NCBI GenBank assembly: GCA_030141605.1
Contig: JAQGDQ010000089.1
Span: 434,001-498,000, forward strand
DNA length: 64,000 bases
Direction of reading: 5' to 3'
From: Tubiluchus corallicola
Lineage: Eukaryota > Priapulida > Priapulimorpha > Priapulimorphida > Tubiluchidae
Shown here: positions 29,301-44,300 of the stretch, piece after piece
How the letters are laid out: each line of letters starts with the position of its first letter
Position numbering within the stretch: position 1 is the stretch's first letter
Program-made: the position numbers and the translations under genes
The notes under the pieces: model-generated
Seen by the model: the letters and a program-made list of their open reading frames with translations, nothing else
What the model was told of the DNA's origin: nothing
Database searches by the model: none

Positions 29301-32300
29301 CATTTCTACTGACAAGATAAAACTGGATGGCATAGTGAAAGATGCTGTACTGAAGGTGAGTTAAGTAACAGTTTTTATATCACATTTACCTGCATATGTC
29401 ATGAAGGTTAACTAGCTTCTTTTGGCTGAATAATAGTAATTATGCTTGTAATTTTGGAAGAGAAAGGACAAAACTGGTGATGTAAATAGTTCTAGATTGT
29501 GAGCACACTGAATGCCTCTGTCAAGTAGGGGTGAGCATTCTCTACCAGAAAGCGAATTCAAATCGAATCGAATTTGTGACTTTCGAATTCGAATTGAACC
29601 GAATTTCAGTATTTCGAATCCAAATCGAATTCGAATTGAGTTTGAAAGATTTTCGAACCAGTTTTCGAACCACTAGTAAAAGTGGTCTTACAAAGATCAT
29701 GCATATTACTTGATTTTGTTCTGCAGTAAAACCATCATTAGTTTGTTAAACGTTTTGCACAAAAACTGCAGCTAAATTATGCTAAGTGCATACTTTTTCA
29801 AACATTTTAATGATAAAGAACGTGCGGCTGGAGTGCTGAATTATTCGAACATATAATTTCAGGTTCGAATCGAATTCGAACGTTCGATGCTCACCCTTAC
29901 TGTCAAGCAACAACAAGTTAAAATTTTTATTTACTCTTAAAATATTATTTTAATCATTTTAATCTTACCCTATAGTGACTGTGTTAGTGTAAGTCTGTTC
30001 ATGAGGTCACTTTCTGTCACTTGCCATGTGATGTGATGAAGTTAAAATTTAATGAAAGTGAAAATGTGTAACAAATTGAAATGCGCATTGTGCAGAAGTA
30101 ATCATTTATAAATACCAGGCAGACCTTGTATGCGATTAATGTGTGTTTGTAGTGAATGTAGGCAATAAAATTATAATGCAATATTAGGTGAATGTTATAG
30201 AATGATTCTGTGTGGTCGCAGCGGGTGACGTTTTAATAGTAAATAGCAGTGCATCTTATGGTTAGGAATTTTAAGTGTTATCTTGTTATTTATCTGTTGG
30301 ACGAGGCCCGGGCGCGTGGTCGGTTTCTTGTCTGTTTGAGAAATTTAACTGATTATTTTTATCTTGGAAGTTGATTAATACGCTAATGAAGTGACCATAT
30401 AATTTATTTTAATGTGTTAAATTACCGATTACGTGGAATTATTGATTATAATCCTATTTAACGGACAATATATTTTGCTAGACTGCATAGTACCAATAGG
30501 CAATACAGCCTTTTACAGATACATTTTTGTATGCTTGCTTGTTTATCTTAGTGTTACGTTTTTTAATCAAAAGAATCAACGAATAAGTTTTGGATTGTTC
30601 AGCTTTGGCAGAGATCTGCTTCCTACTGAGCACATTCTAGTTTTTTGTTGAAATCAATTGCATTAAAATAATGCATTTGCTATTTTTTCCTACTTTCCAA
30701 CGGCGTCATTTTTACCCACATTTCCATTTGTCCCATTTTTTCCTATGCCATTTTTACTTGTTCCATTTTTTCCCGTGCCGCTTTCCTGTGCCATTTTTGC
30801 CGTGCCATTTTTTCCCATGCCATTTTTTTCCTGTGCCATTTTTTCCCATGCCATTTTTTTCCTGTGCCATTTTTACTGCACCATTTTTCCTGTGCCATTT
30901 TTTCCATTGCCATTTTTATCTGGCCATTTTTACCATGTAATTTTTTCCTGTGCCATTTTTACCTACTTTTCCATTTGTGTCATTTTTCCTGTGCATTTTT
31001 CACTGGTGTCATTTTTACTGTGCTTCAGAAAGAATACATGGCAGTTGTTGATTACTTTTATGTAATTATATGGGTACATAAGGTCTGTTTAAACATAGCA
31101 GATATTACATTCTCTGATAAGGTGTATCATGTTATGGGAATTGACTGTATAGCGTACTGTAAGTGGCAGTAATATACAATTTTTTTCCTCTCAACTTTGT
31201 GAAGTTCTAAGTAACAAAGAGCAGCTGTTTAATAATGAACCCGTTTAAATAATAACAGTAACACATAAGACAAGTTTCAGCTCTTAAAAGATTTCTTAGA
31301 TTTAGAATAGTAATTAAAATATTGATATTTGATCAATAAAACACTGCCGTTGGAAAAAACGTTGCCATGTTCATAAAAGACTGAGGTGATCATGATTCCA
31401 TGAGAATTTTTGGGGGCAAATAAAATCCCAAGCACTAAGTAGTTTCTAATTGTTAGCCATTCTGTTAATAAATATTCTATTTGTATACACCGAGTTGTCT
31501 GAGTTATTGCCCAGTGTTTACTGTGCTGAGTTAGTACGTTCATGTGCATCTGCACGTGATTAAGATATATTAGTGTCTCATCTTAGAAGATCATTGTTTA
31601 TCTGTGATCAGCCATATTTTTTCATCATCAGTAATAAGCCTACATTTGAATATTGATATTTGAGCTTGTTGTGTGCCCAATTGTACATCAGATGTAATAC
31701 ACAGTGCTAACACAATGTGAAGATTGCTGCAGTATAAGTATTAGTTGTTGAATTGCTTCCAGCATAAATAGGACTAGATTAGATCATTTCATTTAACTTT
31801 TTGTTGACTGTTATCGTGGAAGTAATGGCAGTAAGTTCACTGTAAAGTGACTGCTCTTATTAACTTTCAGGAGTACAACTTTTTTGCACGAATCAACGTT
31901 GGTGAAATTGGTGAATTGTTTAAATTGAGAATTAACCATGATAATGCCGACGTCTTTCCTGGATGGTTCTGTGAGGAGGTGTGTAATTTCTAAATGGATA
32001 AGTTTAACTTCTTTACTAATAATATATATTATTGTGTGTTTTATTTTGGCATAAACAACTTTTGATAAGCTACAGCATGAAACAATTTAAAAATTCTTAA
32101 AGCACAAGAAAAGCTTTTACTTGCACAAAGCTCCAAAAATTTGTCTTGAAATTTTTTTGTCGCTTGCATACTGTCCTATTGCATATGGGCCTAGGTTTGA
32201 CTATAGGTCATTTGAAACAAGCTTAAATAACATTACGTAAAATTTGTAGCAAATTCATAGCACATTCTTCCGTGACTAAGCAAAAGTATAAATTACTGTA

Positions 32301-35300
32301 TCTTATCAATAAGATAAAAATATGTTTTTTGCTGAGTCAATGGTACACCCTGGGAAGGTAAGTCAATGACACTTTGCTAGTTGGTATAAAATTTATAATT
32401 ATGTATTAAGAATTTTCTTTTCTAGTTATGCAAGTCTTTCAAGCAAGTAAGCATAATGCTAAGTAATATAACTTTGCATGGAAAGTTTTTTGAGATGCTT
32501 TAAAATTGCTTTTTCTTCCTGTTTACTAGTAAGAATGACATTAGTTTGATGCATAGCCCAGGATACAAATGAATTTTATATCATTTATATTGAAACGTCT
32601 CTACTGCATAAAAATGCTTCCAGTTACATTATACACTGAATTTTGTACGTGTATAAGAATCCTTATAGTATTTTTCAATACAAAAGCGACATTAGGGTTG
32701 TTACTGAATGTATAATTGTGGTTTGGTCTACCGATAATTAAGGTGTCAGATTTGGTTCAGATTTTCCGATAATTGCTATGTATCTATACCAAATTTTTCG
32801 ATTTATTATTGGCAGAACTGTGCCATAAAAATTATGTAATAACATACAGAAAAGTCTTACAGAAAAAGGTGCAGTCCCGAGACATTATAATTAATTTGAA
32901 GTGCGTCTTATGTAATTTAAATTACTGAAGCGAATCTTTTCGCTGGCTTATTATTTTGTTTAAATAATCATATTTGAGGTGAAAATGGCTGAACTGACAT
33001 GACTGAAAATCATCAATCACTTCTCTGTTTGCTTACTGTTTACACTGTACACTCTACGTATATGCAGTAGACTGACATCATCGCTCCGCAGCAAACTGAT
33101 TTGAAAACTTTTTGATTTGGGGTAGTAATTTTTAGGTCTGTATCATGTGGCCTAAGTAATTTGAATTGTTTCCCGAGTTTCCTCGAAATTTGTGTTTTTT
33201 GTGCTGCCGTTGCACTGTTGCTGTTACATTTGCTGTTTTGTAAAATAATAAAATTGGTACTTTATCATTACAAAGTTATACCAAATTTGCAAATTTGAAT
33301 ATAGGATAAATTTGTACCATCATACTAATTTGTTTTGATGTAGGTCATGTAATTTAGTTATTAAAATGGTTGCTATTTTCTTAAAAAGTCTAATATCTTG
33401 CTATAATTGATAAGTTTTCAAAAGGCATTTCGGTTTTTTATTTTTATTTTGGTTCATTTATTGGTTTAGCTTTTTAAAAAACCAGTTTTTGCTAGCGGGT
33501 TCAAATTTTTGTTTCGGTAACAAACCTGCTTAACAATAGCATTTTTCTTGCAGTATAGTAAATTGTTTCAGTGCTCCAGATAAACAGGAAGAGGTTTCAT
33601 TTTACAAATTTAGAAATTTTGAACTTTCTGGTGTATTATATATTTACATGTTTGAAACACATTCTAAGTTTAGCGGTAGTTAAAATGTACTTGGTTACAA
33701 CATCTTTGCTCTTTTCTGTCTCATGAAGTGGAGATTCTTAAAAGTGAGCACATTTTTTCCTGCTTTAGAACACAAATATTGAGTAAATTTCAGTTCAAGT
33801 TTAGTTATATTGATTTTATGACTGTGTTGTGACTAACAAAATCTGAACTGCTCAGAAATAAGAAAGTTATTCTGAGACTAATTTTCCTAAAAAAGTAATT
33901 GTACATTTGTAACAGAGTTCTTACTGGAATACGTATTCTTATAATAAGAAATGTAGCTTGTGTTGTTGTCACTTTAACTTAAACATGAATTTGCTCATTT
34001 TTGCAGGTATTACTGAAAGATTTTGATACTCTGGAAGAGGTAAAGTTTGAATGTCGTCGTTGGTTATCTCGCTCGGATGATGATGGTGAAGTGTGCCGCG
34101 AATTGCCTGCTGTTCGTGAAATGGTCGCCGTGTTGCCTAGTAAGTAATTTCTTATATAGTCAAGCTTTCAAGCTGGATCATTCATTTAGCTAGCTAACAG
34201 CGTTTAAAGATTAATGTGTGATCTAAAATCTTATGGTTCATGCTTTATCACAACACTTCAGTAATAGCATTGCTAGTTAGCTCTCTATGGAAAAACATTG
34301 TCTGTAACAGTTGTCATAGTTACTGAAACCATTCTTTGTATGATAAGTCATGCCCACTTGCTGAGCTTGTATTTACAACCCCACTGAAAATGATCGGATT
34401 TAATCCATTCTCCCCATGTGTATTGCATTATAGTAGCAATAAAAACTTTCTCAAATTACTGTTTGAAATTTGTTTTTTGTAAATTGTTAACTGCATAAAA
34501 TTTGATCTGCATTATTTTTTGTTTGGTATGTTTGTCTGGTAAGCTTAACTGTTATTTGTGCGTGCAGTTTTAAAGTACCAGGTAACAGTGGTGACTGGAA
34601 ATAAGGAGAATGCTGGTACAACGGCTAACGTGTTCCTCACCATGTACGGTCAGTGGGGGGACACAGGGCTTCGGGAACTTAGAACATCGAAGCTGAACAA
34701 CAAAAAATTTCAACCTGGACAGGTAACAGTCATAAATAAATAAATTTGTAAACACAAATTGCTGATAGACTTTTCCATTTTTCCCAATTGGTATTGATAC
34801 AAATTAGAAGTTTTATTTTCAGTTTAATTTTATGTATTGTGCCTTATGCACAGTTTCCTTGTTTATGGCAATTTGCAGTACACTTTTCTATAAGGGAAGT
34901 GTCCAAATAACAAAAAATATTTTCTTGCAGTTTTTATTATAATTGTTTAGCATATTGCAATTTGATATCAAGTAGCTGATCCTATATTGCACATATTTTT
35001 TTATTCTGTGCAAAATTTAAAACAAATGTGAGCTAAAAAGCTTACAGAAATCACATTCTATATATTTCCTGACAATTTTGATCATTTTTTGGTTTAGTTA
35101 GATGGTGTAACATGATTTACTTCTTCGGTTCCATTTAAGACTGAAATTAGAAGCGAAGCTCTTTGCAGTTTCTTTGTTTAATTTTCTTTCGGCAAGAAGA
35201 TATAACGAACTTTGCAGGGGTTTGTAATCTAAGAGCCAGCTACCTCGAAAGTAGAAATTTTTAATGAAAGAGTAAATCTTGTAATGTACGAAAGATCAAA

Positions 35301-38300
35301 AGTTTTGAGGCTTTTAATGAATCTTGGCTCATGTTGTACAAAGCTCTTGCATTTGTTTTACTTGTGAGCCTCGGATTTTACTATTAAGTACAATATTGGT
35401 TGCTATGCTATCTACTTGGTTTGATAGAAAAACGTGCCTGGAGCACAAAAACCGACCGATTGGTTAGCTAGCTGTTTGTGCTTGTTGGCTGACTGACTAG
35501 GCATGCAGCAGGCCTGTTACTTTTGTTTTGCTTGCAGACGGACCTGTTTTACATCGAGGCCGTAAGTTTAGGGATTCTTGATCGTATCATAATTGGACAT
35601 GATGGATTGGAGACGGGTGATGGATGGTTTCTGGACAAGGTTGTGATCAAGGAGTATTCTGCCGCACCGGAAGAATATATATTTACCTGTCAAAGGTTAG
35701 GGCCACTGTTAATAGCAAAGTTAACTAGAAGGTCATAGTTTGTTAAACGGTATGCACACAATTGTCCATTATATAATGCACACTAGAAATTGTTAATGAT
35801 AACGATGCGTATCGATAATTAGTCTTTTCACAGTTTTGCTATGGGCACCCGCAGTTACTATAGGTCAAAGTTAAGTAAACCCCAGCAATGCATCTTAACT
35901 GCAGCTGCCCTGTGACTAGTGTAAAGCAATGCCATCTACTACATCAGTTCAGAAACTTCAGTTGGCAACATCATTTCCTTGTTGTTTTACGCGGACTTTA
36001 CTTAATTATGCATTAGTCTGTGCGACATAGTGTGATTTGCTAGCAGGATCTTGCTTGGGAACAAGAAAAAATGAACTGGATAAGGTTCTACCTAGCTGCT
36101 AAAACTATTACTATTACAATAGCATGGGCTGCAAGGCATTGTCAAGTGTACATAAATGCATTGTCTGGTTCACTTAACCTTTGACGTTTTCACGATCGTC
36201 ATCAATTGCTGGAACTATGAAAAGGCTTATTATCGTATTGATAATTGTCGATTATAATATCATACGGCACTTATCGTTGCTTATCTCTTACCTTTATAAA
36301 ATTGCTTCACTTTGTTTTTTTTTTATTTACAGTAGTCATGCAAAAAATTGGATAGAAAGAATTATTTAAAATTATATGCTCGTCAGATGCTGAATCATTT
36401 TCTTGTACTTTTGCCTGGCAATAATGGCTATTTTCAGTCTGAATCATACTGTCAAAGTATAGAGACCCCCTTTATATACTTTAATACTCATGTGCAGATG
36501 CCAAATGCACTGTACCGTATTTTTAGTGTCACTTTCCTGGTCATGCGCAGCGCGCATAGACAAATATTTTCATCTTTGTAATATATTTGTCTGATGCATT
36601 TTACTTATTTATAAATCATATGACAAACAAACTAAGTATACAGCAATGAACACACTGAAGCACTTTAAAATTTAGTTATTAATAATTTTCTGTTGTTGCA
36701 TTGATAGCCCAACTTCAGTATCGTTTTTATCATTCGAAATAATTTATCATATTGTGTGGTCTGAAAAATAGATTATCATTATCGTATCATTGAAAAAGTA
36801 TGGTATCATATCGTTATTGCATCACCATATTTGTATCGTTTAACATCCCTATAAAAATGCACAGTACTGACTGTTGCATAATATTATTGCCTGTGAAAAA
36901 ACGAAAGTTTTGTGCTTTTTGAGTCTTTGAGTAGTATTGTGCAGTGTAATTGTCAATTCTGTTGTGTGTGTAAGCCACCCAAGACCTTTTACTGCTTTTT
37001 TGATTAGCAAAAGAGTTCTTGCTTAGTTTTCTATTTTTTTACTATTATATCTTTGCTATCTTATTCGTGTAATTCTATTTAAAACTTGAATTAATCTTAT
37101 TATACTATTTGCTGTTGTATTGTTGCTATTAGTTCTTAATTAAGGTAGACATTATGTTTGGGTCCCATCTTGCTACCTGCCCAGTTACCTGAAACGACAC
37201 GTTGAGTAAAATCTGCTGTATTTTTGCGCTTGCAGGTGGCTGGACATGTATCAGGGTGAAGGGGTCATTGTCAGACTTTTACTGGGATTCCTGTCTTTAG
37301 CTCAGCCTCCTCAACCGCTCTTGGAGGTACTTCTTCCTTTTCTCTCGCTGTTGTAACTAAACTACTTTTGTCTCCAACTAGGTGGCTTGATCAGGGCAAG
37401 GAGGAGGGAGTGGTGGTGCGGGAATTATTGGCCTCCCCCATGCCCGTCGAGCCAGAGGCACAGATGGAGTTAACGTCCTCGAGCTGGACTAAAGCGGAGG
37501 AACTGCAACAAATGGTAAAGCTGCTGTCATACATTGTTACGCTGAATTCTTCACCATTTCTCTTTCATTACTAATCACATTTATTGTTAGTTTAGTTTAT
37601 TTTTTCTTTACCATTTTGACCTCATTTCTTGATAGAACTCTATAGATCTGATTCTTTTCTTTGTTAGTACTAGGTTGTTAAATCATTTCAGCAGGAACTA
37701 TCTGCAATTTCTCTATAGTACACAGTTGTGCCCGTATCCTAGCAACCCAATCACATTAGATAAATTGAAAGCTGACAGACTAATGCACCATTATTTCTCA
37801 GACGTATAAGTCTCTTCCTTACATTATCTTGTGTCTCTTAAGGGACAATATCATCTTTGCAAATGGTTGGCTAAATGAACATTAGGTGCAATATATACCT
37901 ATATTCGCAAGCTGCCGTCATGCTAATTAGACGTGTGTTAGCTCTTTGCCGGGTAATCAATTGATTTATCGCTTGGCTGGATTTTAGCTAAGCATGCTAC
38001 TCGTAACCATAACTTCGCGTTATTTCAGTTTCTGATTCTTATTCTATGATGAAACTCTGTAATATATGTAACTAGTGAACTATTGGGTGATCTTGAGATA
38101 AATACAAGCACACACTGGTAATATCAAAGACATTTGTGTTTTATATTTAACTAGTTTGCAACTCTTACTACTATGTATTATAAATATAAACATTCTTTAA
38201 GATTCAAAGTACATTTTTTGTATTCTTTATTAAATTCTTGAACGAAAACTATTGAAAATAGACTTCCTCACTGTCAATGTTATAGAACAAAGTTCTGTGA

Positions 38301-41300
38301 TGAGGTATACATGAGCATTGCAATAAGTGTTCAGAAAAAAGGCTAAGACCAAGAAATTTCTGCTTCATATTTCGTCTATACGTTCATTTTCGGCAGTCGT
38401 GAAGAACTTGAAATTAGCAGTTCAAGTAAAACATTTATTTTATTTTAATGTTTTCTGGCCGGACTAAGTCCAGTTCAATGGAATAAAGTAATTATGCATT
38501 ATGCAAAAATTAATTAGGCCAAAAATGCAGTTAGGCCTACGTATTTTACACCGGATTAAAAAGTGAAATTTCTTGGTTTTCAGTTCTGGACCTGGGGTAT
38601 AACAGAATTGCTTACAAAATCTACCCGGGGATTAACTGTTTCCCAGCTGATGGTAAGCAGTTGTTAATTTAATGCACCTTATCATCTTTAGCTGATGATA
38701 AGCAGTATTATTGTTATTATAGCTTACCATCTTGAATGTAAGTAAAAATTATTTGTTGATATAATTTAATCATGCTCGCTTATTGACACAGTCAGTTGTC
38801 TGGCTTTTCGAGTTACTGATACTAATGTTTAAATTGTAAGTGCAGGAAGCAAGGACAAAAATAAGACTGATGATGAGGGAATCCAACTTTAATAATGATG
38901 GAAATCAAAAGTACCCATATTAGCAGCAACATAATAAGAAATTTTCAAATCTGTTTGTTGACGTTTTGATGACGATCCATTCACAGTTGTTGAAGATGCA
39001 AAATTTGAAAACAATAATGAATTGTTATCAAATTAAACTTATCAAATTTATTTGCACTCGTTTTGTTTGCACTGTTCTGCATTATGTAAGGGGCATTTCA
39101 ATTGATGGCTTGTAATATATCTATGAGTATACACATCTGGCAATAGAGTGTGGCTTATATAATTAGGATTTCGAATTGATTTGAACAACTTTTTACAGGA
39201 ATTTTCGCTACTGCTAAATAAAGACAGAAGACTAGCCAAAATTAGCAGCATTTACATAGTTTTCATTTGGAAAAATTTCTTTCAATGAACATTTTTGAAC
39301 AGTTTCTAACAAATCAGAGAGAGATTTTGGGAGAGGGATGAGTGGCATACCTGACAAACATATTCAACAACTGGCCTAGTAATTGTGTCTAGATTTAAAT
39401 TTTTTTAGTTCTACAGTGGCCGCCGCTTATTATGGACACGGTTATTGTGGACAGCCGGTTATTGTGGACAACTCGCGAGGGACGGAATTTTCCCCTAATA
39501 AAATCCGCCGGTTAATATGGACAACCGCCGCTTAATATGGACAGCGAACATTCTTGGCAGGTGAACCAGCCGTGCCAACCACGGCCTGCGCGCGTGATTG
39601 AAAAGAGCTTCCCGCTCTGCTGCCTGTGTGAGTCATTGCATCAGTCAGTTCGCCGTTTGCCGTGGCCTTGAGAGCTTCGAAACTGTGATAACTTCCTTCC
39701 GTTCAAGGTTGACAGAAAAGTTTCCTGCCAAACAAACTCGTTTGACTTCTTTTTTTCAATAAAACAGGAGACGAGTTGATACAGACAGTTTTTTGCCTTT
39801 TTTAATGAAGGGGAAGGGTCTTCATGGGTCACTTCGCTTAATATGGACAGCCGCTTAACATGGACATACACTGCTGGCCCGAGGTGTCCACAATAAGCGG
39901 CGGCCACTGTATTACTTGTCTAGTTTTACTATATTAGTAATTAATTTTTGTAACAGCAAATAGCATACTTTTCATACTTTTTACAATGACAATAATGTTC
40001 ACAATATACTAATACAGAATTAGGTGTAATTTTGTGTCAATAGTGCAGTAGTACCATCTAAATGGCATTCAGCTGACTGTAACTTACTTACATAATTGTT
40101 TAATGGAGAACTTATGTAGTGCTATTTCTACGTGCTATTCCTTCACAAGCAGATTTAAATTAACAACATGACATTTATTTATAAGTAAGGTAATTCCTTG
40201 TTGTTTTTTTAGTCTGAAGCCATGTAGTATACTGTTTTTGGTAGGAAAACATATCTTTCAAGGAAGCCATTTACTGCGTTGCTTTGTTTAGAGTTAGATG
40301 TTGATGGCTTTATTTTCAGAGCAAAAAACTGACTCAGAAATTGATTTGTTAAGAGCAAGAAAGGTTGAATAAGTTTTGTGATAAGTAAAATGAAACTCGT
40401 GTTTGAAAAACTTAATGCACTTTTTGGCCAAGGTTTGCTTGTGCAAATGTCATACAAGTGCATTGAAATTTCTACTTGTTGTAGATGCTGTTTTACTCAT
40501 TGCAGTAATAGTACAGTGCTTATGAGTCTGTTTGTCTGTTTTATTTGTTAGCAATTCTGCCTGCTCCAGCTGTGATAGAATCGCCACATTTTCCATTTAC
40601 TCTTTTAAATAAAATTATGTGGTGAAGTAAATCTTGTGTAATTCCATTTTTGTAAATGTTTTAGCTGAACTATAGTTAGTTATTGATAATAAACGGGTTG
40701 TTCATTTCAGTGGGACTTGGAGTCGTGGAAGTTTAAGGACGGGACTCAGCTATTGCTGTTTTGTAAGGGCACAGGTGGCGCTCTGCGCATCATGGATACT
40801 GGGACAGTTGATGCTGTAATCAAATATGAGAACAAAACAGGTAGCTGTCAAATAGCACTTTCTGAAGTATATTAGTCTTCTTATTTCCATATAATCTTTA
40901 ATTTGCTAATTTTTCCTATTTTTTGGTTACTTGCTTGTGAAGTTTGTGTAATATATGTTTTGATGTTTATTTAAGTACTAGCAAAGGTCCTGCAAAAAAC
41001 TTTACATGTAAATCCACTTATAATCAGTAATGCGTGAACGTCCTACATAGTGTGCATATATTTACCTAACGCAAAGCCAGCAGCAGCTTTTACTGAATTA
41101 AAGTTATAGGCAGAGTAGAATGGAATGACGTCAGAACAATGTAAACATCACTGTAGCTTCTAAGCGAGAATTGCAAAAATGGAACTTCCTCTTGGTGGAG
41201 GCAACCCAAAAAGTGATCTACATTGCTGCATAGCCATTCAGCCTTCTAAATTTTGCACAAAAATGCTTGAATGTGCAAGGAGTAAATGTACAAAACTTTG

Positions 41301-44300
41301 TGGAGTAATGGAGCATAAGTACAAGGAAGAACCTATTAGATTTTGGCAACGATTGAAACATTTGTTTCCCTGATGACCAAGTAGCTTATCGAGTAGCTTA
41401 TTGAACGTTGTCACATTCCGGGCTGGTTCTTTCTAAAGACTGATCTTTATCAATTATTACGTACAGTACAGTCCTTATTGCTTCTAGTACTTTTATATAA
41501 ATCTTATGCATGTAACCAGAGATGATTCTTAACGACAAGAATAGGTAGCATGCTGTCTGGTGATAGTGCGCACCTAAGCATCGATGCCAATTTACTGCTT
41601 TAGAACAGATCGTTCATTTATTCATACTGATACAAGGATACAATTAATAAAAATCCTAGAATAAAGAACGGGAGAGGCATGTCTGTCGTGTCCTTTCTTC
41701 TTTTTGTAGGATTTTTGCATTACTCGTTTCCTATGTAATCTTTTAAACAGTTCAGTTTTGCAGTGATGCAAGTCTCGTTCTCATCATTCTTCATGTGTTA
41801 AAGTTTTCATCCACTTTAGTATCCTGGTGTTGCAATGGAGAAATTTTTATTCGAAATTTTAAGAGTGCATACACACACAGTAATATTGACACAACAAAAT
41901 TGTACAATCTTCATATTACTTACAGACACTTAATACTATTGTGAAATATTCAGTCATGGGTAATATAATTGACAATAATATTTAGTGTGTGTATGGCTGT
42001 ACGGCTACTTACGATAAAACTTATAATATGATGGCGCTAACTATTATCCAGGCAGATGACCGCTTTGCATTCTGGGTTAGTTTGTTAATGTGGTGTGCAT
42101 ATATAGGTAAGCATGTATGTGCATATAGAACAGTTATATATATAATTATGTTCTGCTACAGTGTTCTGACAGTCTGTTAATTCACTACGATTAAGCTTGT
42201 GGCACATCCTTCTATTCTCTTTACATTTGAATTTTTCATCTTAACTGAAAATTATTACATCTGTTTCAGATTTGTCTTCTGCCATTATCTGTGTTCACAA
42301 AGCGGGCTCAGCTGATAATATTGCAATGTTTAGCAGTGCGGAGAACAGTCATAACTATCTTACAGTAGATGATGGCAAGGTTTATGGATTGGTAGGTTTT
42401 TTAACTGCTCAGGTTAATCCCAGCATCAGTGCATTAGTTTAATTTAATGCAGTTGCTTTGGTATTATCATTTTAAATGTTGTCTGGATGTGATTTTTACT
42501 ACTGCAGTAAGCCTTTTCACAGTTTTGCTATGCACATGCGCAGGTGCTGTAGGTCAAAGGTTAAGTGAACCCAGCACGTCTTACTTAATTACAACCGTCA
42601 TGACCTTATGCACGTAACTACATGTAGGTGTAATGAGTGAAATAATATTTCTATAATAGTGTATAGTTGTAAACTAAGAAGTTGTTCTTATCCAAAAAAG
42701 CTACCAAAATAGCAGCAGCAATCCAAGTAAAATGAAATAAATGAAGCAAAAATTAACGCTAAGAACTGTTACTAATAGCATTGATTTCGAGGCAAAATGT
42801 AAACAAATGCGTTACTTGGTTCAGATAACATTGTGAGGCGTACTTAACTTTTGACCTTTTCACAATCATGATCAACTGCTGGAACTGTCAAAAGGCTTAT
42901 AACGTTAACAGAACAACTGTTATGGAATGGTTTAGTCAGAATTCAGTGTAGTACACTTAGTACCATTGTTTCAGTACAGTAATTTTGTTACAATAAGCCT
43001 TTTCAGTGTTCTGCTATGCACACACATAGTTGCAATGTAGATCAAAGATTATCTGTACCTTTAGATTAGTGTCTGCAGGCACCAATCTATAAGTACTATC
43101 AAGTGACTGAAATGCAAAGGCTGTTGAAATTTCAATTGTACAACTCGTAGTTGATAAAAATACATTAAATTTTTTGACTGAGAACACGTAAATCTAACAT
43201 ATTGCCTATCAAAGAAGCAGTCGGTGTAAATACGACAGCTTTTCAAAGGCAACAACAACAAAAGTGTTGTCAACGCACACAAACCTCCACAGTTGCTGAC
43301 CTTGCTAGGTATAAGCAACCTTTAACCTTCACATGATCACCATCAATCGACGGAACTCTGAAAAAGCTTATTGTTTCCACACGATTCAGCGATTGTTTCA
43401 CAACAGAGTTTTTCAGCGCGATTGTTGTACATCCTTTTTCATTTTATCACTAGCAATAATGTTACTGAATTTTTCGTTGTTTTAGGGCAAGGGAGATGAA
43501 CACTGTGAATTTGTCATACACGTTCAAACAGATCGCAGCATTCTTCTTGAATCTGTTGTGTATCCATCTCAGTATATTACTATGATGCCATCAGTAGATG
43601 ATGGTGTGCCCGATCCAGATGAGTTAGCCTTTCATAAGAGCAGACAATTTCATGTTTACATTAAGGTAAAAACGTGAATTGCAGTCAATTGGCTACAGTA
43701 ACCTAATAGAGTTAGAATATAGAAGAATTTAATCCATTAGTAAAACAGGTGATTAACACTTGTGAAATTTAAGATGTTTTTTGAGTCATTGAGTAACATG
43801 AGTTGTGGAATACTGTGAAAGTAGGTTTTTATTAGGTCTTTTTTGCAACTCTTCTAAATACATGTTCACAATGTTTAAAGATCAAACAGAATAGTTGAAA
43901 GATATGGAACTTTAACTCATGTCTATGTCATTATGAGATGCTTTAATTCTGTTTTCAAAATTATTGCACTGGGCTGGCTTGATCAGTTTGTCCCATGCAG
44001 AATAAACGAGAGAAACTTAAAAAGAAGAATTTTTAATAGCTTTTTAGGAAGAATAACTATGGAATGTGATTGTTTTATTTTAAACATATTTTTGTACAAA
44101 ATGCTTGGAAAATTAACACTGATTAGCAAATTACTGTGGCCTTTTGATTTTAATTATTTTTTACTATCTGTGCAACACTGTAAGTCGCTTTTTTAACTGT
44201 AATGTGTGTGGTTTTAATAAACTTATTTACTAACAACTTACATTAACTAGTTAAGTAAATAATTAAGTAATTAGTTTGTTGAGACCAATGCAGTGATTTG

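Larger units (their letters stand above)
29356..31870. other. Intron with hAT MITE and a CCATTTT tandem repeat
   Basis: Besides those two elements (separate entries), I see no features. Confidence 0.6.

Noticed and set aside
30671-31065. His/Phe/Cys-rich frames resembling a metal-binding repeat protein
   Set aside because: They are translations of the CCATTTT tandem repeat in an intron.
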